DNA of 64,000 bases, from the NCBI GenBank assembly GCA_024516035.1, contig CM044957.1, forward strand, positions 22,608,570 to 22,672,569. Direction: 5' to 3'. This document shows positions 1 to 10,600 of this stretch, one piece after another (the stretch's first letter is position 1; every line of letters starts with the position of its first letter). The notes under the pieces are model-generated. The model saw only the letters and a program-made list of their open reading frames with translations. It was not told where the DNA came from and did not search any database. This stretch comes from Bactericera cockerelli. Lineage: Eukaryota > Arthropoda > Insecta > Hemiptera > Triozidae. Position numbers and translations under genes: made by a program.

Positions 1-750
1 GTAAAAAAAAATAAACTGCTGTGAACATGACACAACTTTCTACTACCCAAAACTTGAGTAGTTAAAAAAAAAAAAAAAAAAAAAAAAATCAGACCCTAAA
101 AAGTAAAAAAACAAAAATCAATTAAAAGAAATAATAACTACTTTAAAAAATATTTAGGGGGGGAAAAAAACATTGGGTGGTGGGATTGAACCCACGGATG
201 CGATGCACGTGATTTCGCGATAAAAATTGCAATTTTTGTCCAATCGAACTGAAATATTCAGAGTGTATGTTCCTTGTTGTAAGGAACATACTCTGAAAAA
301 TAAAATTAAAAATAATTTACGTCATGTTGTAACATTTTCATAAATACGGGTACCTAGATACTTATTGATCCACAGACATAATATGTACCATTTTTGAATA
401 CCTAAATGCATAGGTGGGTACCTACTTCAATAAAATTATCAAACTGAACTTGTTTATTATCTCATTTCATGTTAAATTTTATTTTTTCTAAATTAAGTAG
501 TATACGATTTTATCCTCTTAACATTTAGAATTAAAAAATATTTATTGATGTGTATGTAATTCTGTAATCCGAGGAACCAAAGTCCGTGTAAACTTAAAGT
601 GCCTTCAAGGCTCAATTTTTATTTATTTATAGATATTAGAAATTTAGTAGAGTAGACAAAATTACAAATTTTAATTTCAGAAAGGAGTAAAAGTCAGCTA
701 ATGAATCATGTTGCATAGATAATATTAATTTATTTATGTAGATAGCTATT
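1..750. other. intergenic AT-rich stretch, repeat debris
   Basis: No gene seen. Bases 1-45 resemble the dispersed 'TGGTGTGACATCACACGACT' motif seen again near 44.85, 46.44 and 46.62 kb. A reversed tRNA-like B-box (GGGATTGAACCCACG) occurs near 181-200 and may be a SINE fragment. Confidence 0.4.
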
Positions 751-1345
751 GTTATAATACTATCAGCCAAAATTACACTTCGTGTGGAAGAAAAGGGAGA
801 ACGCGGATGATTCTTAAAAAGAAGTGATATCATAAGTAATAAACGCCTAAATTGGCTCTTCTTTCATTGCTGTAAAATGAATAAGCTTGTAAAACTCTTA
901 ATATGAACATTATAAAAATGAAATAAAATTTTGAGGAACACCTCATTCGTTCTCCTTGCTATATCGTTTGTTAATTTACTTGTTTTGTTAATTTAATTCT
1001 CTCTATCACCGAATGTATTTATCGTTTCCTCCATCATACAAGTAATACCTAGTTACCTACTGTCTTTTTCTGGACACGAACTCAGTTTGTAATAATCAGT
1101 TAGAAAGGGTAAATAAACAAAAGGAGGTAGCAGGAGAACGAATGAGGTGTGCCTTAATTTTATTTCTTTTTTATAATGTTAATGACAAAAGAGTTTTCGA
1201 GCTTATTCATGTTACAGCAATGAAAGAAGATCCAATTTAGGCGTTTATTACTCATGATATCACTTCTTCTTAGGAATCATCCGCGTCCTCCCTTTTTTCC
1301 ACACGACGTGTAATTTTTGCTGATATCACTATCTTTTTGTTATAC
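751..1345. repeat. palindromic (fold-back/MITE-like) element
   Basis: Arms 751-960 and 1129-1345 are inverted copies of each other at high identity over about 210 bases, with a 168-base spacer. Matching markers include CGCGGATGATTC, TAATAAACGCCTAAATTGG and CACCTCATTCGTTCTCC. No coding capacity. The transposon family was not determined and target duplications were not certain. Confidence 0.85.
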
Positions 1346-2108
1346 ATATAATAAAGGTCAGATAACTGACCTTGACGTCCCTCCCTAAATCTCGCTACCC
1401 AATAAAATTATAATTAGTACACCAAGAAAAATCCTTACCTATACGCGCTATCAATACCTTAGTTTTAAATCCACTCCTAATGGGAAAAAACGGGGTTCCA
1501 GCTGTATTATGTAAGTCTTTCTTGAAGTTCGATAACAGAGTCAAAGCTACAAATTAATTGTGCAGCCCGCTAGTGATAAAATAAATAATCCTACTCGTAG
1601 CTTAGGACTTTAGTTGGTGTAAGCTGAAGAATATGAAGTTGAACAAGTTTAAGAAAATCTCATGTTTCATAAGTTTGATTTATTTAAGTTGACTTCTTGG
1701 ATCGAAAGTCAAATTTAAAAAGTTACGTATTCAGCCGATTGTCAGCAGCTGATATGCCTACTTTTAATGTTGTAAAATTGAGTATGACAGCATAAACTGA
1801 AATGTTCAAGTTTCTATTGAAGTTACATTAAATTATCGTCGATTCATGTACATCTGTAAAAATTGAATTTTTTGTTATGAAGAAATGAAGTGTTGTTAGT
1901 GTTGAATATAAATAAGTAGACCTTTAACAAGTAATAATTTTTTTTGTTTTTAATAAGTAATTTGTACCATAAATATCAAATTTTAGATAGTTTTATTATA
2001 ATAATAAATACCTACGAATAGACTGTATACACAAATATGTTGTGTCATACGATAAAATATAAATATCTCCATGGTTTTCTTAATTATACTTCTTAGATAA
2101 TACTTTTC

Positions 2109-2480
2109 AGCCAGCCTCCGTGGCGTAACGGTTGTGACTACTGCTCGTAGTCCAGAGATCCTGAGTTCGATCTCCGGTCGGAGCAGACTTTTCACACAGA
2201 AAAACACTGTTCCCCCCGTATATTCGTACATTTTCAGTGTTATCTTCTTCTGCTTAACTGGTTTTTCAAAAGAATTTCCAGCCATGAACGGGTGTTCGTA
2301 AGATCAACAAAGTTAAGCAACGCAGAGCGAGGTGAAAACTTCGTGATGCTGGCATTCCGGCCCAACCCAGGCTGGGAGGGTTATCTACCTCTGCAAGGGC
2401 ACATGTCCCTCTCAATCCCCGCCACCAGTGGGTTGGGGACAAGGTGTTCCCCCCAATTCCTTCCCACAAGAATTGTTTTG
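2109..2480 (+). mobile_element. SINE with tRNA-like head and 5S rRNA-like segment
   Basis: 2113-2180 carries an A-box-like TGGCGTAACGG and a B-box-like GAGTTCGATCTCC, as in tRNA-derived SINEs. Acceptor-stem pairing is only partial, so it is not a working tRNA gene. From 2289 the sequence GGGTGTTCGTAAGATC followed by AAGTTAAGCAACGC is typical of the 5S rRNA internal promoter region. The body continues to about 2480. The same head recurs at 40467-40540 with a different body. Confidence 0.6.
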
Positions 2481-3034
2481 AAAATATGTTTGCCTTGTCT
2501 CAATAGTCAGCAAGGTTTGTTTTGAGGGCAAAATTTCATTAAAGTTCATTAAACCACCACTTGAAATTTTATAGAGCTCAAGTCAGAAAAACTTTATTTG
2601 GTCGGGAATATAAGGGTATTTACCCCGCGGTACATCACTACATGTGGTACATGCACTGGACCTTAAGGACTGTTCTAGTAAATTTTATACTGCAGTTTAG
2701 CAGCGTTTCTATGGTTGCATGTGTGGCATTCACTGGACCGTAAAAGGTTAATATTGAATAATCCTATATAATAGTCAAAATTCTTTCTGGGTTATTTCCT
2801 AATTTCATCTTTATTATTATCTCAACTTCTGTACTGGTATTATTTGTCTTCGGGCAGCCTGCTGCTGGGCAGGAAGACGGCATTTCAGCATTATCTCTCT
2901 CCATTTTACAGGGTGGCGCAGCCCTGCCTGGTGAATTTGAAACAGTCGTCAAATCGTCAATGTTGAAGGTATCGGGTTGAAATAAATTTTAAAATGTTCA
3001 GTAACAAGGGGATATTATTTAAGAAAAAGAAAAT
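2481..3034. other. intergenic, no gene recognised
   Basis: No supported gene. The stretch is AT-rich with weak, short ORFs only. It separates the SINE from the mariner remnant. Confidence 0.4.
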
Positions 3035-3690
3035 TCAATTATTAAAAATGATATCCATCAAATGCCTTCCTTCTTTGGCGATGCATTCTTGGAGTCGGTC
3101 CTTCACATTTCCCATTGCTCGCTCCAGCATATCGGTTGGAATTCCTCGAATTTCAGTCTTAATGGAAGCCTTTAACTCCTGAAGGGTGCGAGGTTTATTG
3201 GTGTACACTTTCCTTTCAAATAACCCAATAAAAAGAAGTCACAAACCGTGAGGTCCGGCGAGCGGGGGGGCCAATCCATGTCTCCGTTACGCGAAATGAG
3301 ATGCCCTGGGAACAGAGTGCGTAAAGCCTGCATGGATATTCTTGCCGTGTGTGCAGTTGCCCCATCTTGCTGAAACCACATTTAATCTGTATCATAGTCG
3401 TTTTGTTCGAGTTGTGGAATCAAGAATTCTTCAATCATTCTCCATAACGCACAGAATTCACCGTAGTCGCCTGCCCCCTTTCATCTTCAAAAAAATACGG
3501 TCTAATGATTCCTAGCTTGGAGACCCAACACCAAACGGTTACTTTATCACTGTGGAGGGAACAGCACCACGATGTGGGACGTTGAAATGGCGGCGGAAGG
3601 CGCGCGTGACTGCAACGATAGATTCGTTATTTCGCAAAAATTGCTCTACAGCGAAAACACGATGCTCCACGGACCTGGTCGGCAGAGAGA
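3035..3690 (-). pseudogene. broken mariner-type (Tc1/mariner, DDE) transposase
   Basis: Read on the - strand, 3690 to 3550 encodes an N-terminal helix-turn-helix segment (HRVFAVEQFLRNNESIVAV, then RAFRRHFNVP). It is followed by stops, and the frame resumes as FFEDERGQATTVNS. Next come the catalytic-core motif WFQQDGATAHTA and WPPRSPDL, with a frameshift after GYLKGK. The C-terminal tail runs from TLQELKASIKTEIRGIP to KEGRHLMD, ending at a stop at 3035. A large part between the N-terminal domain and the core is missing. It is a dead copy. Confidence 0.9.
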
Positions 3691-3885
3691 AATGCTGTGA
3701 AAGCCGCCTTCCTGCCCTCTAGCAGGTTGCCAAGATGACAAAGGGTACCATAAGTTTGTGTTGAAATACCAATGAAGATGAAAATGAGAACCAAGATGAA
3801 TGAGAAATAATTTATACAATATTATGAACAATTTGGATTTTATAGACAGAATATGGAGAAGTATATGTAGAATGTAGATATGATA

Positions 3886-4125
3886 TTAGATGCCATATAT
3901 ATGGTTACGGAGTATCTGTATAGAGGCTCGTATAACTGATTGAGATATATTCTTGAGGCATGATTCAGGGATGTTGAATTCTGTAGAGAAACTTTTAACC
4001 TGAGATGTAATGGTTCCCCTTGCTCCTATCAATAGTCCTCGAACATCAATATCTATTATATATTTGTTACTGAAACTGCCCATCCTACCCTTCAAGAGGG
4101 GTTGGTCGTCGACCCCGCCATCCCC
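3886..4125 (-). pseudogene. retroelement polyprotein C-terminal fragment
   Basis: The - strand frame encodes DIDVRGLLIGARGTITSQVK, FNIPESCLKNISQSVIRASI and QILRNHIYG before a stop. This resembles the C-terminal region of insect non-LTR retrotransposon polyproteins ('GLVVGARGTI...LKGSIQMLRNHLY'). Only this tail is present and no reverse transcriptase core is visible nearby. Family assignment is moderate. Confidence 0.5.
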
Positions 4126-4474
4126 TCCGTTCGGCCGTACTACCCGTTTCAAAAACACGAGAACCTGCGGCGCCACCCTGTATTTCATTGGAATATACTT
4201 TGGTTGGAAAGAAAAATACGGCTAAGAATACGGCTTATGTCTGTGGTCGCCGAGTTAAAATAAGCGGCAAATTTCAAGTGCACATAATATTTTTAATCAT
4301 AAGTTCATAATTGATAATTGAGATATGTTATTTCACAGTGTAAGTTTTCAGATATTACCTACATAATATTATTACCTACTAATGTTTCAAATTTGAGATA
4401 ATTACGACCCATAATGTGTCATAACACTCATAACCTTGCCATACCTAACAACCACTGAGGGAACATGGTATAGT

Positions 4475-4624
4475 ATGAATATGAAGATGTTTGATGTGGC
4501 AAATACGGCAAACACTAGTACATTACAAGACTGGGAAAATTCACTGGCTCCCCTCAGTAAATCTCAGAGAAATTCTTTACAAGAGCTAAATGATGACATT
4601 TCTTCAAGACCATACCCAAGGAAG
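4475..4624 (+). CDS. COG3: COG3 coding exon 1 (N-terminus)
   Basis: Fifty codons, ending in phase 0 at a GTAAGA donor. The segment [22 protein letters not shown] aligns in character with the 'LALWDRRPDTTAPLTDRQTDSVLEL' region of vertebrate COG3, so this is the true N-terminal exon. An upstream in-frame TAA at 4412 leaves little room for a longer start within this exon. Three closely spaced ATGs could all be used. Confidence 0.88.
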
Positions 4625-7600
4625 GTAAGAAATAAAAATAATCTATTTTTTTAAAATTAACATTCATTAGTAGTCACTGGTGTTGTGCATTGGTGGTTTG
4701 CATGTATTGGGTGGTTTGAATCCCACCCAATGTATGTATTTTTCCTCATCTATTTGATTATGTGACCACCTAATAACAAGACTCTGAAGGGTTAGGTGGT
4801 AGAAAATGCTTTTCAGTCTCACCCGAGTCACCTGGGCCTTGTTCCTGTAAGAATACTTTGCACTCCGCAATCCGCACTACATACTCAGCAAAATTCGTGG
4901 AGTGCAGAGTTTTTTTGTTCCTGAAAGAATTTTTTTTTACTCCTCAAATAAACTTTGCATTACAAGAGACTCCGCAGAAGTTGTTTACATTTTTCATTTG
5001 TTTTGATTTTTTCTGTTGTGATTTGTTGAAAGTGAAAATCTGAAATTCAATGGTGCTTTGAATGTACTGATTCTTGTAATATCACAAAAGTTAAGCTATG
5101 TCCAGCAAGATATATTGACTCTTTGATAGGTACTATTGTAATTTGAATTTTTTTTGTTATTGTTGTTTGTTGAAAAGCTCTGAAATTATTAGCTTTGTGG
5201 GCGAATTGAATTCACCAATTCTCTCAGGATCACTGAAGTAAATGCTTGTCCAGCAATGTGAAGACTTTGTGATCTCAGCTTTGACCATCTCAGCTAGTTG
5301 AAAAAATAATCCAATGGGGCTTTCCCAAATGACTATTTTTTTCGAGCAGATGATTGATTCTAATGTAAAAAGACCCGAGAAACACGATTTTGATGTCCAA
5401 AAATTAAAAAAGTCATTCCTTAGGGATGAAAAGGCTCTCCAAAGGTCTTCCTTGAAATAACGCAATCTGATTGGTCGCCTACGCTGTGACGTCAAAAGTA
5501 TGTAAACAAACAATTTTGAAACGCTACTTCGAATTTTGTGTGTAGAATTACATTAGAGTTGAATGTGAAGAGTCGATTTAAAACTGTAATAAATTTGTGA
5601 ATTTTAACTCTAATACAGTATTTTAAACTTTAATTTTAACTAAAAATGTCTAAAATATCAGTAGATGACGGTATTGCAAAGGCTGTCAGTGGAAATTTAC
5701 CTGCAGTAAGGACTTTTACAATGGCCAATTTCTTCAATTTACGCGTGTATTTCATGCGTGCTGCAGACGTACTTAGCAAACCAAATTCAAGTGCAGCCAG
5801 CCGTCCAATCGCTCCCTTTGGTTAAGAAACGTCCAGCGTGGTTAGGACAAAGATCGGTGAACGGTTTGGTTTATTTTAAAATTTATCATTGGTAATTACA
5901 AGCCCCACGATTTACTGGTAAGTAAACTCCGGAACGGCTCAGTACTTTGTCTTTTAATTAATAGATTGCGAACCAACAATATACAAGGTTATTGTGTTAT
6001 GTAAAAATGAGAAATTCTGTGCCATTTATATACCTATAGGCTAGAGATTTTATCAAAGGAATCTCTATATTGCTTTTTTACGTCCGGCTATCGAATATGA
6101 CGCTAATGTAAATCTTCTTCGTATTGGGTATTGCATTGTTTCGTTTTAAAACAATTACGGACACAATGCTTCTTCGTGATTGATTCGCAGTGTATACACG
6201 TGGCTATTTTGAGATTGGAAGTGTTAACAATAAGTAACAACATCATCAGTCTTCTGTGAAAGTGAAACGTGAATTTGCAAAGTGTTCAAAGGCCCAGCAT
6301 CCTAACTCGATCGTAGCAACCGGTTTTGACAGACAGTATGCTGGACTCTTCAACCCTTCGCGAATCACGAATTCTCACAGAACGAAAACAGAAAATAGAC
6401 ATTACCAATGCAAGGTCGCGACTGAAGTATCGGCAAGCTAGACTTGAGGAGTCTAGAGAGAATACCGCGTTTTCAATCGACGTGTTCCACATTGTTTTCA
6501 CAACGTGTTCCACAATCAATTCTTGTAATAGTCAGCTATAGTATCAAGGATAGTACTTATAACAAATTAAATACTGTTTTTCATTCACTGAAGACTTAAA
6601 AAATCAATTTCATTGAAGTGATACCTATGAGAAACCTATGGAAACTGTAGTATTTCAAAACTCCAAAATTTTTGTTTACATACTTTTGACGTCATCAAAA
6701 CAAAAATGGCTGCCCGCGAAAATTAGGGTGTTTCAAATTTTCCAATTTTCAAATGCAATTTTCTCAATGATTGCGATTCCTAAATTGAAAATGGATGTCA
6801 CCAATAGAATCAGCGTGTTCTAAACCATAAGAATAATTGGTTTGTAAAAAATGTGGGAAAGCCCCATTGAACTAACACTGAATGCACATTGAAATGCTGT
6901 CTTCACTACTCGAGAGTGAAGACAACATAGATACATAATGAACAAAAAGAAAATCCATTATTTGTAAACAATACTTTCTTTTAACAACAAAACACATAAA
7001 TTCTATCAATAAAACAATTTTATGATTAAAATAAGTATTTTAACATCTCCAAAGTCAAAATTCTGATAAAAAAATAATTATCAAAATTAGATTTCTTTTT
7101 TAAATGCATCAGTTTTTTATGAATGATCCTGTATTTCTGACCAAATAATATATTTATTTTTTATTTTTCAGTTCCTTGACAAAAGTGAAGAAAAGAAAAA
7201 CAATGAAAATAGAACCTCAACTGATAAAGACAACAAGTTGCAGCACCTGTCTTCCATTGCTGATTTCTTGAGAATATACTCTTCAATTGAAAATGACTGG
7301 ATGGATCTGGAGAATTTTGAATTTGAAGCATTCAAAACTGAGTTGGAAAACAAGCAAAATGAATGCAATAACATTTTAAATACAGTGAGTAATACTCTAT
7401 ACATTCAAGAAGACAATAAATGAGAGAAACAAATTGTTAATATATTTAAAATAATAATGATAATAAATAGCCAGTGTACGGGAGTATATTTACGGGAATA
7501 GCCCTATTTACAATGTTAACAATAAAAATGTCAATAAATACAAAGATTAAAATAAAAATACACAATTGCGGCTGTCGACCTTTGGTAGATCACCACAAAT

Positions 7601-10600
7601 GCAAATCAATCAAGAAGATAAAAACTTTTTTAAAGTTGGGGTTTTTCTCTTTCTTCTTTCCATTTTCACTTTCAATTAGACTCCATTAAAATTAGTAAAT
7701 GAATCTGCTACTAGCTATCATGATGATGTTTATAGATCTGACATGCATGATTAATGATTAAAAGTAGAACCCCCCCTCCCCCTCCAAAAAAACACCATCA
7801 TCAAAAATATCATTTCATATTTTATGACTTCTTAGCTACTGTTTAAAAAATCAATAGATTGTTTGTAATTCTATGTTCTTTTCTCTTAGGTTAATGCTTC
7901 CCTCCAAAAATTGGAAGAACTAAAAAGTGAATATAACCTTGTATCAGGAAAAACCAATTCTCTACACCAAGTCAGTGAGCAACTTTTATTGGACCAGGTA
8001 AGTTGCATGATTTTATTTATTTATTGTTGACTGAATGATATTACTTCCAAAAAATTCCAATACTAGAAATCACAAGTATTGTGTATTTTTTCCATTCTTT
8101 CATATTTCTGGACGTTTCAAAACCTCCTGAGCAATTGTATTTGAAGATTTTTCTTCATATGGCATGAATGCAGGTTTCAGTCTATCTATAGAGACAGTCT
8201 TGACTTTGTCACAAATCTTCAACTTGAAATACTTAGCAGCTCTCTCGACGACAAAATGAGGTCCAGAATAAGGAGGTGATAGTGGAAGTTTCACCGCATC
8301 ATCTCGAAGAAACACATATTTGCAAGTCTGGAGTTCAGGATTAAAAAAAAATGTCAGAAGAGTGAAGTTTCGAATAACTCGATTTCGTTTATTTTTTTCG
8401 ATAACAAGAATAGAGACAGTGTTTCTGTAATGAGAACAAGCATTTCAATCGTCAACAAAAATTATATAGGGTGGTTCATAATTAAAATAATGACTTGATT
8501 TTTTTATAACCGATTTTTTTTTTTAGATTTTTATTAGGGTTTAATAATCCGTACTTCGAGGATTATTAATCCGAAGCGGCGGGTATAACCCGCTAGTTTA
8601 AGATATTTTGAAATCTTGAAAACAGGCCCAAAGATATGGACTTCACGCACGTTTTAGCGTTTTTCACATTACATGGAACAAAATCTGAGCCTGTTTTTAT
8701 TTTGGACTGAAGAATAAGAATAGCATTTGTTTAATAATTGTTTAGCACAAAGTATAGTAGAACACAAATATTTTTTACAATTTTTAAGAAAAGTTGACTT
8801 CTTGACACCTCACCTGATAAAACTTATGGTAAGTATAAAAAGGTTTGGAAAGTAAGTTTTTTTTTAAATGGAAAAACATGTGTTTAACAATTTTTACAAA
8901 ATAGAAAAAGAAATATATATATGTTAGCGGCAATGTTGATTCTCAGGCACAGTTGACTATGCCTAGGCATAGTATACCTACTATGCCTAAAATGAGCAGG
9001 CAAAGTTGATTTGAAAAAATATAATCAGCTTTGCCTAGGCATAGTCAACTATGCCTAACTCAAATCAGGCAAAGTTGATTATTTACAAAAGATAAGATCA
9101 GCTTTGCCTAGGCATAGTCAACTATGCCTAACATTCTTCAGTCAAAGTTGATTATGATTATGCGCGCGCACCCTTTTGTTTTGATTTGTTAGTTTTTAAA
9201 TACTCATGCAGCAGTCTGTGTCATTTGTTTCTGTAAATCAGAGCTCTATTGTAGATTTTTTTTATTTATTAATTTAAATGTTTTTTTTTTTTCTTTTTGG
9301 CTAAAGTAGTTTCATCATGTCCCAATCTAACGCAGACATTTTTCGCGAGATGTTATATTAAATCGTAAAGTTTGCAAGTTGAATTCGATAACACTTACAA
9401 AGCTAAGATACGATAGTTTCATTCAAACTGACAAAATGCTTCACCAAAAGTGTTTTTGTAAAAAGAAAAAAGTTCTTTGCAATTCAAAGTGTCATGGATC
9501 ATTACCGTGCGGTAATAAATAGTGCGGCTGACAAATTTTAACCAAATAAATAATAATTCACATTATTTTTCGATTATTCACTTTTGTATATTATTGTTAT
9601 TATTTTGGTTCTAGGTAAATCAACTTTGACACATTAATTGTAGACATAGTTAAGTATGACTAGTTCAACTTTGCCTAACTTATGCCAGGCATAGTTGACT
9701 TTGCCTAGGCATAGTCAACTATGACTAGTCTTTGTTGAATAAAAAATGTGATTTTTCATTTTTAATCAACTTTGCCTAAAACGAGCAGGCATAGTTGACT
9801 CTGCCTAGGCACAGTCAACTTTGCCTGAAGAATCAACATTGCCGCTAACATATATATAAATTGCTAAACGGCCATTCCATATGTCGCGGACACTACATTT
9901 TTACTCTTCAAAACAAATTTGTGGAACAATAAAAAGAGATAGAATTTTTTTTTTTGCTCATATGATTTCTTTATTTTTATAGTTTATAAACTAGTTGTAG
10001 GTTTTTTCTCAAAGATTCCTGGATGAGCTGTTATTCCACTTTTTGTTGCCGTTGCGGACACTACCTTATTATTTGATTTTTTTGAGAACCTTATAATTAA
10101 ATGTAAAGTTCAGTCTCTATGGAAAAAATACCTTCAAAGTGCCGTATTTTTTTTAAAGAGGAAAATACTTACTTTAAAATAATGTATTGTTCATTTTTTT
10201 ATTTAGAGTAATTTTTGAGTTTTGCATTTCCAAAAATTATGTGTCATGTTGCGGACACTACATCGCGGACTCTACAAAAAGTTCTATAGTAATTATCTTC
10301 ACTCTTATGCAGTTATTTGATGAAAACACATGAACTAGAGGTACTCTAAAGCAATAAAAACAAGATGAGAAATGTTAGTACAAAAAATATTTATTACTTT
10401 ATTAGAAAAAATGAAAACTTTGAGATCAATTAGGTACGTACTAAGTACTTGTATATAAAAAAAAACTTTGGGATAGGAGTCGTAATTAAAATAAAATAAA
10501 TTTTCTCACTTGAATCTTTTAAAATGAAACATGAAAAGTAACAAAATTAAACATGAATACCTAATTATGGGTAAAGAATGTTAACCAGACAGGTATACCT

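Noticed and set aside
2109..2182. Functional tRNA gene
   Set aside because: A and B boxes are present but the acceptor and anticodon stems do not pair fully, and the sequence recurs as a SINE head elsewhere.
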